From positions 124,001-188,000 of the forward strand of contig JAKLDN010000004.1 of the NCBI GenBank assembly GCA_022703505.1: a DNA stretch of 64,000 nt. The letters run 5' to 3'. This document shows, in pieces, positions 18,390-27,363 of this stretch. The notes under the pieces were generated by a model. The model saw only the letters and a program-made list of their open reading frames with translations. It was not told the DNA's origin and made no database searches. This DNA comes from Spirochaetota bacterium (GTDB taxonomy: Bacteria > Spirochaetota > Spirochaetia > Treponematales > UBA12059). The position numbers were made by a program, and so were the translations under genes. Every line of letters begins with the position of its first letter. Within the stretch, counting starts at the first letter, position 1.

Positions 18390-19370
18390 CTAGATTCGGC
18401 CCGGGGCCCGGGCCCCGTCCTTCTTGGCCTCCGCCAGGATCTTCAGGGCCGCGGCCTCGTCGGTGGCCAGGACGTGGAAAAGCCCGGTGCGAAGGGCGCC
18501 CAGGATGGCGTTGGCCTTCACGGTACCGCAGGCCGCCAGGATCACCTCGGGTATCCGGGAGAGATCCTCCGAGGAGATCCCGACGATCCGGTCGTTCAGG
18601 GGGATGTCCAGGACCCGCCCCTGGATGTCGAAATGGATGCCGCAGGAGTGGCCCACGGCCCCCCGCAGGCTGATCTCCGCGGATTCCTCCGGTGTGATGA
18701 AGCCCTCCCGGACCAGGGAGCTGTAACTCGGGTCGTCGGGGCTTACGGAAAGGATCGCGGTATCAACCCCCCGGGCTTTTTCGATGGCCGCGGCGATTCC
18801 GGGTTCCTTGAGGAAGAACTCCTTGGCCTCCATGGAGCGCACCACAGCGGGGGCCTGGATGGTGGCATAGCCGCCGTTGAGCTTGACGGCCAGCGTACGC
18901 ACGAGGTCGTAACTGTCATAAATTGGATTTACGGATCCCAGGGATCCGACCAATTGGGTAACCTCAATTCCTTGGTACTTCGGCGCTACGTTGAGTTCCG
19001 AGATCATCTTGTAAGTCGTCACTCCCCAGGAGATGCCGATCTTAAGCCCATCCCGGAGGGATCGCGCCAGGAGCTCCGCTGCCGCCCTCCCCGTCGCCTC
19101 CACCGTCCTGGATTCGTCGGGGCTGGAGGGCACGACCCGGACATCCCGGAGCCCGAAGATGGACTTCAGTTCCTCCTGGAGCACGAAGGGCAGGGAATTG
19201 GTTTCCCGGATCCGGATTTCCACGATCCCCTCCTCCTTGCAGCGCCGGAGGAGATTGGAGACCGTCGGACGGGAGACGGAGATCTTGTCGGCTATCTCCT
19301 GCTGGGACAAACCTTCCACGTAGTACAGCTTGGCTATGGATATGAGTACGTTCTCGTCGATGACCGGCAT
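18390..19370 (-). CDS. SorC-family sugar-binding transcriptional regulator
   Basis: The 326-residue protein has an N-terminal helix-turn-helix (about 8-50: GLSQQEIADKISVSRPTVSN). A SorC/DeoR-type effector domain follows, with the phosphosugar-site segments GISWGVTTY and GSLGSVNPIYD. Relatives include LsrR, EryD, SorC and Bacillus DeoR; most sense phosphorylated sugars and autoregulate linked operons. The ATG at 19370 has GGAG upstream; a longer frame from 19463 would overlap the E3 gene. It follows the dihydrolipoamide dehydrogenase gene by 65 bases on the same strand and may be co-transcribed with it. It is the obvious candidate to bind the TACATATGTA sites. Confidence 0.9.
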   Translation of the reverse strand: MPVIDENVLISIAKLYYVEGLSQQEIADKISVSRPTVSNLLRRCKEEGIVEIRIRETNSLPFVLQEELKSIFGLRDVRVVPSSPDESRTVEATGRAAAELLARSLRDGLKIGISWGVTTYKMISELNVAPKYQGIEVTQLVGSLGSVNPIYDSYDLVRTLAVKLNGGYATIQAPAVVRSMEAKEFFLKEPGIAAAIEKARGVDTAILSVSPDDPSYSSLVREGFITPEESAEISLRGAVGHSCGIHFDIQGRVLDIPLNDRIVGISSEDLSRIPEVILAACGTVKANAILGALRTGLFHVLATDEAAALKILAEAKKDGARAPGRI

Positions 19371-19435
19371 ACATACTCCGTCGTGACATTCATCAAGGTT
19401 TCGGGATTCATAGTACAACTGACAGCCGATATCAG

Positions 19436-20815
19436 CTAGCCCCTGGGCGGGAGATGTACGCATGTTCCCAGGGCATCCGCGGCCGCCTCCATCAACGCCT
19501 CCGACCGGGTCGGGTGGGCGTGGACGGTTCCCGACGCCTCGAAGGCCGTCACTTCCATGCTCATGAGGACGGCGGCCTCGTTGATGAGCTCGGAGGCCAC
19601 GGTTCCTGCGATGTGGACCCCCAGGATCTCCCCGAACTCCGGATCCGCCAGGACCTTCACGAATCCTTCCGTATCCCCGGAGGCTACGGCGCGGCCGTTC
19701 GCGGAGAAGGGGAAAATGCCGACGCGCACGGAATCCCGGGAAGCCCGGGCTTCCGCCTCCGTGAGACCCACCGAGGCCAGCTCGGGTCTCCCGTAGACGA
19801 CCGAGGGGACCCGGTCCAGACGGACCGGGCGGGGTCGGCCGAGGGCCGCCTCCGCCGCGGCTTCCCCCATTGTGAAGGCCGCGTGGGCCAGCATCTTCCT
19901 TCCGTTCAGGTCCCCGGGGGCGAAAACTCCGGGCAGGCTGGTCGCCATGGCATCGTCAACCAAGACTCGGCCCCGGTCCACCGCGACCCCGGAATCGCCC
20001 AGGCAGGAGAGGTCCGGGCGCCTTCCGACGGACAGGAGGGCGTACTCAGCCTCCAGCCGGCGCCCGTCGGCCAGGACCACCGCGAGGCCGGACGCGGTCT
20101 CCTCGAAGGACGCCACGGACACGCCGGTGAGGATGGCTACGCCCCTGCGAGCCAGGGCGACCGCCATGACATCCCGGAGCCCCTTGTCCATCCCGGGCAG
20201 GATGCCGTCCTCCAGCTCCACCACGGTCACCACCGCTCCGAAAGCCGAAAGGATCTGGGCCATCTCGATCCCGATCACCCCGCCCCCGATCACGACGAGG
20301 CTCTTTGGCACCTCGTCCAGGGCCAGCACATCCTCCGAGAGAAGGACTCTCCGGGAGTCAGCGCCCGGAACGGGAATACGGGCCGATGCGGAGCCGCCGG
20401 CGAGGATAACCGCCCGGGACCGCAGGATGCCCCGGCCCTCGATTTCCGTCCTTCCGGGTCCCCGAAGGACGGCCGTTCCCTGGAGGATTTCCACCTTCCG
20501 GGACTCCAGGAGGGACCGGACGCCCCCGGTGAGCCTCCGCACTGCGGCATCCTTGCAGGACAGGGCCTTCCTCATGTCCAAGCGGGGCGGAGCGTCCAGG
20601 AGGAGCCCCCGGGAAGGCCATTCCCGGGTCTCCAGGATGGCGTCCGCGGTCTGGAGGTAGGACTTCGTGGGAATGCAGCCACGGTTCAGGCAGGTTCCCC
20701 CCACCCGGTCCCGTTCCACCAGGGCTACGGCGGCTCCCTCCCGGGCGGCTCGTATGGCGGCCACGTAGCCCGCGGGGCCTCCCCCGACCACGACGACGTC
20801 ATATTCTTCGCGCAC
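19436..20815 (-). CDS. lpdA: Dihydrolipoamide dehydrogenase (E3)
   Basis: The 459-residue flavoprotein reoxidises dihydrolipoyl groups of the E2 subunit and reduces NAD+. It has the FAD motif VVGGGPAGYVAA, the redox disulfide in GGTCLNRGCIPTK, the NAD motif IGGGVIGIEMA and FAPGDLNG. The C-terminal active-site His lies in HAHPTRSE. It is the last gene of the E1alpha-E1beta-E2-E3 run and starts 15 bases after the E2 stop codon. Confidence 0.93.
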   Translation of the reverse strand: MREEYDVVVVGGGPAGYVAAIRAAREGAAVALVERDRVGGTCLNRGCIPTKSYLQTADAILETREWPSRGLLLDAPPRLDMRKALSCKDAAVRRLTGGVRSLLESRKVEILQGTAVLRGPGRTEIEGRGILRSRAVILAGGSASARIPVPGADSRRVLLSEDVLALDEVPKSLVVIGGGVIGIEMAQILSAFGAVVTVVELEDGILPGMDKGLRDVMAVALARRGVAILTGVSVASFEETASGLAVVLADGRRLEAEYALLSVGRRPDLSCLGDSGVAVDRGRVLVDDAMATSLPGVFAPGDLNGRKMLAHAAFTMGEAAAEAALGRPRPVRLDRVPSVVYGRPELASVGLTEAEARASRDSVRVGIFPFSANGRAVASGDTEGFVKVLADPEFGEILGVHIAGTVASELINEAAVLMSMEVTAFEASGTVHAHPTRSEALMEAAADALGTCVHLPPRG

Positions 20816-20830
20816 GGGAACCCTCCGGGC

Positions 20831-22159
20831 CTACAGCACGAGATGGATGGGCGACTCCAGGAGGTCCCGGAGGGCCGCCAGGAAGGCCGACGACTCGGCG
20901 CCGTCCAGTGCCCTATGGTCGAAGGTAAAACAGAGGTTAAGGACTTTCCGGACGACAGGACGTCCGTCGGGATCCAGGGCCAGACGTTCTTCGACGGCCC
21001 CGACCCCCAGGATGCCCACCTGGGGCGGGTTTATGATGGGAGTGAAGGCCGAGATGCCGTACATGCCGATGTTGCTGACCGTGAAGGTCCCGCCCTCGAA
21101 TTCCTCCGGGCGGAGGCGGCGCGTGCGGGCACGTTCCGCCAGGTCCCGGGACCGCCGGGACTGCTCGGGCAGGGACAGCCGGTCCGCGTCCCGGAGCACG
21201 GGAACCAGGAGGCCCGTCTCCGTGGCCACGGCGATGCCGATGTCGATGTTCCCCTTGAGGATCAGACCGTCCCCGTCGACAACCGCGTTGACCCGGGGAT
21301 TCGCGGCCAGAGCCTTGGTGCAGGCCCGGACCGTCAGGTCGTTGAGACTGATCCTCAGGCCGCCGGAGGCGTTGAGGCTCTCGCGGGCGGCGAGCAGGGA
21401 CGTGACGTCCGCCTGTGCGAAGGAGGTGACCGAGGGAATTTCGGCGTGGCTGCGGGCCAGGCGTAGGCCGGTGATCCGTTGGATGGATGTGAAGGGAACC
21501 CGGCTATCCGGCCGCGGGCCGTCTCCGGAACGGGGCCTTTCCTTTAGAAGCCGTTCACCCGTGGAGGCGCCCGCGGCGGCCGCCTCCACGTCGGCCTTGC
21601 GAATCCTTCCGCCGCCTTCCCGGGCGAGGCTCGCGGGATCGATCCCGGCAGCTTCCGCCATCCGGGCCGCAAGGGGAGTGGCGTCCTTCCGGACGTAGCG
21701 GAGCACGTCCTCCGCGGCCACGGGGACCCCGTTCGCGGAGGGGACGGTACCCAGGTCGATCCCGGCCTCCGAGGCTACGCGCCGGGCCGCGGGTGTCGCG
21801 GCCACCCTGCCGCCGCCGGGGGATGCCGAACCGGTCCCGGCGTTGACGCCCGGAGACGGCGCCGTCGCGGCGGCGGCGGGCTGCGACTTCTCGGCGGAGG
21901 GGCTCTCCGGAACGGCCTCCCCGGGCTTGCCGATCCAGGCTATGATCTGGGTAACCGGGACCCGGTCGCCCGCCTCCCGGAGGATAGCGATGAGGGTGCC
22001 CGCGGCTTCCGCCTCCAGGTCCAGGACGGCCTTGTCGGTCTCGATGGTCGCGATGGCCTCCCCGGGGGAGACCGTCTCGCCCACCTTCTTGAGCCAGGAG
22101 ACGATGATCCCTTCCTCCATGGCCATCCCGGACTTGGGCATGATCACGCTCTGGGCCAT
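20831..22159 (-). CDS. 2-oxo-acid dehydrogenase E2, dihydrolipoyl acyltransferase
   Basis: The 442-residue protein has an N-terminal lipoyl domain (about 2-78; lipoylated Lys in ETDKAVLD). An Ala/Pro-rich linker follows, then peripheral-subunit-binding segments. The acyltransferase core ends with the catalytic [10 protein letters not shown]. Two binding-domain-like segments follow each other, near residues 118-154 ([16 protein letters not shown]) and 160-194 ([16 protein letters not shown]). One is usual. The ATG at 22159 overlaps the E1beta stop by 16 bases, so the frame is coupled. The complex would transfer an acetyl group to CoA from pyruvate or acetoin. Confidence 0.9.
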   Translation of the reverse strand: MAQSVIMPKSGMAMEEGIIVSWLKKVGETVSPGEAIATIETDKAVLDLEAEAAGTLIAILREAGDRVPVTQIIAWIGKPGEAVPESPSAEKSQPAAAATAPSPGVNAGTGSASPGGGRVAATPAARRVASEAGIDLGTVPSANGVPVAAEDVLRYVRKDATPLAARMAEAAGIDPASLAREGGGRIRKADVEAAAAGASTGERLLKERPRSGDGPRPDSRVPFTSIQRITGLRLARSHAEIPSVTSFAQADVTSLLAARESLNASGGLRISLNDLTVRACTKALAANPRVNAVVDGDGLILKGNIDIGIAVATETGLLVPVLRDADRLSLPEQSRRSRDLAERARTRRLRPEEFEGGTFTVSNIGMYGISAFTPIINPPQVGILGVGAVEERLALDPDGRPVVRKVLNLCFTFDHRALDGAESSAFLAALRDLLESPIHLVL

Positions 22160-23145
22160 GACGCCTCCCTCCGGGCAAGCCGAAGAATCTCCTCGGTTAT
22201 GCCCGGGACCCGGGGCACGATGCTGTCCTCCAGGTTGCGGTTGTAGGGTATGGGCGTATCCTCCCCGCAGAGCCGCCGCACCGGAGCGTCCAGCCAGAAG
22301 AACGCCTCGCTGTCCGCGATCGTGGCCGCGATCTCCCCCCCGACACCGCCGGTCCGGCAGGCCTCGTGGACGATGAGCACCCGGCCGCACTTCTTGACTG
22401 TCCGGATGATGGCCTCGCGGTCCATGGGGGCCAGGGTACGGAGATCCAGGACCTCCGCCTCGATCCCCTCCGCCGCGGCGGCCTGGGCCGCCTCGAGGCA
22501 CCGGGCCACCATCCGGCCGTAGGTGATGACGGCGACGTCCCGGCCTTCCCGGCGGACCGCGGCCTGCCCGAAGGGTACGGTGTAGTCTCCTTCCGGGACT
22601 TCTCCTTTGGTCCGGTACAGGAGCTTCTGCTCCAGGAAGAGGACGGGATTCGGATCCCGGATCGCGGAGATGAGCAGACCCTTGGCGTCCGCCGGCGTCG
22701 AGGGCACCGCTACCTTGATGCCCGGGGTATGCACGAACCAGGCCTCCAGGCTCTGGGAGTGCTGTTCCGCGGCACCCGTGCCGGACCCCGAGGGAGTCCG
22801 GATCACCAGGGGCACCGAGAACTGGCCGCCGAACTGGAACCGGGCCTTGGCCGCCTGGTTCACGATCTGGTCCATGGCGACGGCGACGAAATCGGAGAAC
22901 ATGATCTCCACCACCGGTCGGAGGCCCGCCATCGCGGCCCCCACCCCGCAGCCCACGATCGCGGTCTCCGAGATGGGGGTGTCCCGGACCCTTTTGGGGC
23001 CGAACTCCGCGAGCATGCCCTTGGAAACCCCGAAGGCGCCCCCGTAGACGCCGATATCCTCGCCGATGAAGAACACGGATTCGTCCCGTCGCATTTCCTC
23101 CGAGAGGGCTTCCCGGATGGCTTCGGCGTAGGTCATCTCACGCAT
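22144..23145 (-). CDS. Pyruvate/acetoin dehydrogenase E1 component, beta subunit
   Basis: The 333-residue subunit starts [14 protein letters not shown], the family start, with AAGGAGA upstream. [27 protein letters not shown] and the FSDF...[10 protein letters not shown] stretch are all typical of E1beta in PDH and acetoin dehydrogenase complexes. It binds thiamine diphosphate together with E1alpha. It starts 16 bases after the E1alpha gene and overlaps E2. Confidence 0.92.
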   Translation of the reverse strand: MREMTYAEAIREALSEEMRRDESVFFIGEDIGVYGGAFGVSKGMLAEFGPKRVRDTPISETAIVGCGVGAAMAGLRPVVEIMFSDFVAVAMDQIVNQAAKARFQFGGQFSVPLVIRTPSGSGTGAAEQHSQSLEAWFVHTPGIKVAVPSTPADAKGLLISAIRDPNPVLFLEQKLLYRTKGEVPEGDYTVPFGQAAVRREGRDVAVITYGRMVARCLEAAQAAAAEGIEAEVLDLRTLAPMDREAIIRTVKKCGRVLIVHEACRTGGVGGEIAATIADSEAFFWLDAPVRRLCGEDTPIPYNRNLEDSIVPRVPGITEEILRLARREASWPRA

Positions 23146-23161
23146 CGCTTCTCCTTGAATG

Positions 23162-24118
23162 CTAGGCCAGCACGTCCTGAAGGGCTTCCTCGACCTTCGG
23201 CTCCGGGCTCGACTCCGCGTACTCCACGGCCTCCGCGACATCCCGGGCGGCTTGGGCATCCAGGGCGTCCAAGTCCGAGGCCAGGAATTCACCGGCCTCG
23301 ACCAAGCGGTTCCGGAAAAGGAGCAGGGGGTCCTTTTTCTTCCAGGCCTCCACCTCATCCCTCGTCCGGTAAGTCTGGGGATCGCTCTTGGAATGCCCCA
23401 TGATCCGGTAGGTATTGAGCACCATGAGCTCGGGCCCGTTCTCCAGAATCCTCTTCTTCGCCTCGAGGGTGGCCGTATAGACCGCCACGACGTCGTTCCC
23501 GTCCAGGGAAAACCCGGGAATGCCGTAGGACTTTGCCCGTACCGAAATATCCTTGATGTTCATGTGGAGGCTGAGATGGGTGGACATGGCGTAATAGTTG
23601 TTCACGCAGACGAAAAGGATGGGAAGCTTCCAGACCGAGGCCAGGTTCAGCGCTTCGTGGAAGGCTCCTTCGTTCGCCGCGCCATCCCCGAAGAAGCAGA
23701 CCGTGATCGCGTCCTGTCCGCGGTAGTTTTGGGCGAAGGCCGCGCCAACGGCGATGGGGATGCCGCCCCCGACGATCCCGTTCGCGCCCAGGCTGCCTAC
23801 GGAGGCGTCGGCGATGTGCATGCACCCGCCCCGGCCTCGGCAATATCCCGTCTCTTTGCCCAGGAACTCCGCCATCATACGCCGAATGTCCATGCCCTTT
23901 CCGATGGCCTGGTTGTGGCCCCGGTGGGTCTGGGCGATCAGGTCTTCCGGCGCAAGGGCGGAACAGACTCCTACCCCCGTCGCCTCTTCCCCGATGCAGA
24001 AGTGGGCGGTCCCGTGCACCTTTCCTTCGGTAAACAACCGTGCCGCTGTCTCTTCGAAACGGCGCGTTTGAGCCATCTTGAGATAGAGTTCCCTCAGGGT
24101 CTCACGGGGAACCCCCAT
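23162..24118 (-). CDS. Pyruvate/acetoin dehydrogenase E1 component, alpha subunit
   Basis: The protein of about 318 residues carries the thiamine-diphosphate motif [15 protein letters not shown] followed by the NN pair, and the conserved [10 protein letters not shown] and GANGIVGGG segments. ATG 24118 ([12 protein letters not shown]) is preferred. An ATG at 24244 would add 42 unconserved residues and lies within a base or two of the predicted transcription start. One oddity is [12 protein letters not shown], where many relatives have Glu in place of Val before NN. Whether the substrate is pyruvate or acetoin cannot be decided. The first gene of the E1-E2-E3 operon. Confidence 0.9.
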   Translation of the reverse strand: MGVPRETLRELYLKMAQTRRFEETAARLFTEGKVHGTAHFCIGEEATGVGVCSALAPEDLIAQTHRGHNQAIGKGMDIRRMMAEFLGKETGYCRGRGGCMHIADASVGSLGANGIVGGGIPIAVGAAFAQNYRGQDAITVCFFGDGAANEGAFHEALNLASVWKLPILFVCVNNYYAMSTHLSLHMNIKDISVRAKSYGIPGFSLDGNDVVAVYTATLEAKKRILENGPELMVLNTYRIMGHSKSDPQTYRTRDEVEAWKKKDPLLLFRNRLVEAGEFLASDLDALDAQAARDVAEAVEYAESSPEPKVEEALQDVLA

Positions 24119-24251
24119 CGTTCCCCCCGGGTGCCTGGGCTTGGCGGCGGAGATCTGCTTCCCGGGAACACCCCGCGGTGCCTTGGCACGGCCGGCCGGA
24201 TTCCGCGTTCCGGGGGTTTCGGCTGTAGGATTGCGCTGTAACATAAGTTAG

Positions 24252-24280
24252 ATTTTATACCTTGACTTCACTTTCGTCAA
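24252..24280 (-). promoter_or_regulatory. Promoter of the E1-E2-E3 operon
   Basis: On the minus strand TTGACG (24280-24275) and TAAAAT (24257-24252) are separated by 17 bases. The predicted start of transcription is near 24245, which argues for the downstream ATG at 24118. Confidence 0.6.
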
Positions 24281-24314
24281 CATAATCCAACAAAAGAAAA
24301 TCATTCAATTTCGA

Positions 24315-24343
24315 TTGACAAATACCAAGACTCCATATTAATC
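24315..24343 (+). promoter_or_regulatory. Candidate promoter of the iron alcohol dehydrogenase gene
   Basis: Consensus TTGACA (24315-24320) is followed by an AT-rich stretch with a weak -10 (TTAATC after 17 bases, or TATTAA after 15). A leader of about 150 bases follows, with no recognised riboswitch. Confidence 0.4.
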
Positions 24344-24494
24344 CTATTGTAGCGCCGAATCCCGGACTTTCCGGAAAGCCCTCGGCTCCGAGATCCGAAC
24401 CCGGGGTTCTTGCGCGCCCAAGGACGTCCACCAGAGTACGACGGTTGTCAACCGCTCGCGTCCCAAACTGGAATTTCCCGGAGGAATCAACGAC

Positions 24495-25664
24495 ATGTAT
24501 CCCTTCGAATTCGACATGACGACCAAGGCGATCTTCGGCGAAGGAGCCGTGGCCCGGGTCGGCGAACTGGCCGCGGGATTCGGCAAGAAGGCCCTCCTGA
24601 TCACCTACGACGAGAAATTCGTCAAAGAAGTCGGTTTCTACCAGAAGGTCGCCGACAGCTGCAAGGCCGCGGGGGTGACGCTCCTGTCCGCCTTCGGCGT
24701 GAAGAGCAATCCCACCGTCGAGCACGCCGCCGGAGTCATCGCCCTGGCCAAGAAGGAGAAGCCCGACGTCCTCATCGCCCTGGGCGGCGGCAGCGCCATG
24801 GACGAGGCCAAGTTCGTGGGCGTAGCCGCGGGCTACGACGGGGATCCCTGGGACTTCGCCACAGGGAAGACCCCGATCACCAAGACCCTCCCGCTCATAG
24901 CGGTGGTCACCATCCCGGCGACCAGCTCGGAACTGAACGGGACCTCGGTCATGTCCTACGAAAAGATCCAGCGCAAGGACGGATTCCTGAGCCCCCTCAT
25001 GCGTCCGAAATTCGCGGTCCTGGACCCGGAGCTGACCTACACGATCCCGCTCAAGCAGACGGCCTATTCCGCCGCGGACATCGTATCCCACCTGCTGGAG
25101 GCCTACATCGGCCACGGCCTGGATTGGGCTCCTTTCCAGGAGCACTATTGCCAGGGATCGATCCGGACCATCATGGAATGCATGGACCGGATCCTGGCGA
25201 ATCCTCGGGACAAGGAAGCTCGGGCCCAGATGATGTGGACGGCCTCGTACGCCTGGAACGGGTTCTATCCCTGCGGCCTCGGCCCCGCGGACGCAACCAT
25301 ACACGTTTTGGGCCATTCCCTCAGCAACTTCTACGATACCCCCCACGGAGCGGCCATGTCCGTGACCATCCCCGCGACCATGCGCTACTTCCTGAATACG
25401 AAGACCAAGCGACTGGCCGGCATCGCCCGGGAAGTCTTCGCCGTGCGGGAAGCCGACGACTTGGCCGCCGCTAAGGCCGGAATTGCCGCCATCGTTGCGT
25501 GGTTCAAGAAAATCGGAACCCCTACCACCCTGGGGGAGGCCGGAATTCCGAACGAAGCCATCGCCAAGATGGCTCCGGACGCACTCAAGACCGCCCAGGC
25601 CTGGGGCCTGGGAGATCTCTACTCGCTGGAGACCTGCGTGAAGATGTTCGAGCTCTGCAAATGA
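24495..25664 (+). CDS. Iron-containing (group III) alcohol dehydrogenase
   Basis: The 389-residue cytoplasmic enzyme would interconvert aldehydes and alcohols with NAD(P)H. The nucleotide-binding GGGSAMDEAK motif is intact. Metal-binding residues are expected in SAADIVSHLLEAY and in HVLGHSLSNFYDTPHGA, whose spaced His residues are typical. CGGAGG precedes the ATG. It is divergent from the E1alpha gene, which fits a fermentative role: disposing of reducing equivalents as an alcohol, or converting acetaldehyde released by the DeoC aldolase. A butanol-dehydrogenase-like enzyme is equally possible. Confidence 0.9.
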   Translation: MYPFEFDMTTKAIFGEGAVARVGELAAGFGKKALLITYDEKFVKEVGFYQKVADSCKAAGVTLLSAFGVKSNPTVEHAAGVIALAKKEKPDVLIALGGGSAMDEAKFVGVAAGYDGDPWDFATGKTPITKTLPLIAVVTIPATSSELNGTSVMSYEKIQRKDGFLSPLMRPKFAVLDPELTYTIPLKQTAYSAADIVSHLLEAYIGHGLDWAPFQEHYCQGSIRTIMECMDRILANPRDKEARAQMMWTASYAWNGFYPCGLGPADATIHVLGHSLSNFYDTPHGAAMSVTIPATMRYFLNTKTKRLAGIAREVFAVREADDLAAAKAGIAAIVAWFKKIGTPTTLGEAGIPNEAIAKMAPDALKTAQAWGLGDLYSLETCVKMFELCK

Positions 25665-25666
25665 TT

Positions 25667-25703
25667 CGTTATCCGGGACGCCCTCCGGGGCGCCCCGGAT
25701 AAC
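25667..25703 (+). terminator. Long inverted repeat after the alcohol dehydrogenase gene
   Basis: CGTTATCCGGG and its complement CCCGGATAACG, with inner GC-rich pairing, begin a few bases after the stop codon. No T-run follows, so it may terminate weakly or stabilise the mRNA end. Confidence 0.5.
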
Positions 25704-25793
25704 GGACCGGCCCGAGCCTTCGACCGCCGCTACCTGCCCCGAAACCGCCCGCCCCCGTATCCCCGCCCCGGGATCCCTCAGTACCTTCTACCC

Positions 25794-26966
25794 ATGCCCG
25801 ACCTGGTGACCTCCGTCTCCCGACGCATGCTCGACATCCCCCGGGAGGACTGGGACGCCCTGGCGGCCCCGGCCGAGACTCCCCTCCTCTCCTGGGGCTT
25901 CCTGGCCCTGCTGGAGGAATCGGGCTCGATCCGGCCGGAGACGGGGTGGAAAGCCGCCCACGTCCTCCTTCGGGACGGGAAAACCGGACGTCCGGCCGCG
26001 GCGGCGCCCTTCTACGTGCGCGGGGACTCCTGGGGCGAGTTCGTCTTCGACCAGGGCTTCGCCCGGGCTGCGGAACGGGCCGGCTACCCGTGGTACCCCA
26101 AGCTCTCCGGGGTGGTTCCCGTCACCCCGGCGCCCGCCTGGCGGGTCCTGACCGCCGCCGGAGGGGACGGGCTGGATGCTGCGACCCAGACCGGCCGGCT
26201 CCTGGATGCCGCCGAGGGCCTGGCCCGGGAGGGCGGCCTGGCGGGAGTCCACGTCCTCTGGCCGGACGAACCGGCCGCCGGCCTCCTCCGCTCCCGGCCG
26301 GGTTGGACGGCCTGGGAGCACCAAGCCTTCCTCTGGACCGACGAGGGGTACGGGGACTTCCGGGGCTGGCTGGACTCGTTCTCCAAGAACATGCGCCGCA
26401 ACGTCCTCCGGGAGCGGGCGGCCCTGGCGGCCTCGGGGGTACGAACCCGGATCGTGGGCGCCCGGGAGGCCGCGGCCGATCCGGGTATCCTGGCCCTCAT
26501 GGCGGACCTCTACGAAGCCCACAACGACCGCTTCGGTCCCTGGGCCGCACGGTTCCTGACCCGGGACTTCTTCCTGCGCCTGCCGGAATTCCTGCCCGAG
26601 GGCTGGATCCTCGGCCGGGCGGACCGGGGCGGACATACCGTGGGTCTGTCCTTCCTGTTCGAAGGGCGGGACCGACTGTACGGACGCTACTACGGCGCCT
26701 CCGAGGATATCCCCTTCCTCCACTTCGAGCTCTGCTACTACCTGCCCGTGGAATACGCCCTGTCCCGGGGCCTCCGCGCCTTCGACCCCGGCATGGGCGG
26801 GGAGCACAAGGCCCGGAGGGGATTCCGCTCCTACACGACCCCGTCCTTCCACCGGCCCTTCGCCCGGCCTGTGGCCCGCTTCCTGGAAGGCATCCTGCCG
26901 GAGTTGGGCCGGGAAGAGGCCGCCGCGGCGGCCGCGCTAAACCTGGATCTCCCCTACAAGGTATGA
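25794..26966 (+). CDS. COG3146-type predicted N-acyltransferase (FemAB/GNAT-like)
   Basis: The 390-residue protein resembles the family sometimes named peptidogalycan biosynthesis protein (DUF482). Supporting segments are an N-terminal PLLSWGFLALLEESGSI and a C-terminal half with SKNMRRNVLRERA, YEAHNDRFG and FDPGMGGEHKARRGF. No signal peptide is evident. The fold is GNAT-like; the acyl donor and acceptor are not established for the family. It is convergent with the small LuxR-type gene. Confidence 0.75.
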   Translation: MPDLVTSVSRRMLDIPREDWDALAAPAETPLLSWGFLALLEESGSIRPETGWKAAHVLLRDGKTGRPAAAAPFYVRGDSWGEFVFDQGFARAAERAGYPWYPKLSGVVPVTPAPAWRVLTAAGGDGLDAATQTGRLLDAAEGLAREGGLAGVHVLWPDEPAAGLLRSRPGWTAWEHQAFLWTDEGYGDFRGWLDSFSKNMRRNVLRERAALAASGVRTRIVGAREAAADPGILALMADLYEAHNDRFGPWAARFLTRDFFLRLPEFLPEGWILGRADRGGHTVGLSFLFEGRDRLYGRYYGASEDIPFLHFELCYYLPVEYALSRGLRAFDPGMGGEHKARRGFRSYTTPSFHRPFARPVARFLEGILPELGREEAAAAAALNLDLPYKV

Positions 26967-26982
26967 GCGGGGATCGACGGCC

Positions 26983-27363
26983 TCACCAGTCCAGAAGACC
27001 GAGGAGCCGTGCCTCCCGAACGGCCTCGGTCCGGCGCCCGACCCCGAGCGCCCGGTACAGGGAGCCCGCATGGAATTTCACCGTCGCCAGGCTGAGTCCC
27101 AGGCGGTCGGCGATCTCCTCGTTGCTCCACCCGTCCGCCAGGTATTCCAGGATCTCCCGTTCCCGGGGACTCAGGGAGGGCGCCCCGAATACGGGTGTCA
27201 CCGGACCCCGGAAGCCGGGACGGGAAACGGGGACCAGGTCCGCGCCGGCGGGATCGTCGGTCCATTCCCAGCGGCCTTCCTCCAGGGCCCTGCGCTCCTC
27301 CGTGTCCATGCCCCCCGGGTATACCCGGAGCATCCCGACGGACCCCGCGTTCCCGTTATTCAT
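26983..27363 (-). CDS. Small LuxR-type helix-turn-helix protein
   Basis: The 126-residue protein has a C-terminal LuxR/FixJ-type DNA-binding domain (about 63-125: LSPREREILEYLADG, then SNEEIADRLGLSLATVKFH). No receiver domain precedes it; the first 60 residues resemble nothing known to me. The ATG follows directly on the TGA of the HtrA-like gene upstream, so both are probably translated from one mRNA. It may control this small locus, but no operator is visible. Confidence 0.8.
   Translation of the reverse strand: MNNGNAGSVGMLRVYPGGMDTEERRALEEGRWEWTDDPAGADLVPVSRPGFRGPVTPVFGAPSLSPREREILEYLADGWSNEEIADRLGLSLATVKFHAGSLYRALGVGRRTEAVREARLLGLLDW

Noticed and set aside
24119-24244. ATG at 24244 as the E1alpha start
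   Set aside because: The predicted -10 lies only eight bases away, there is no ribosome-binding site, and the 42 extra residues resemble no E1alpha N-terminus. Leaderless translation cannot be excluded.
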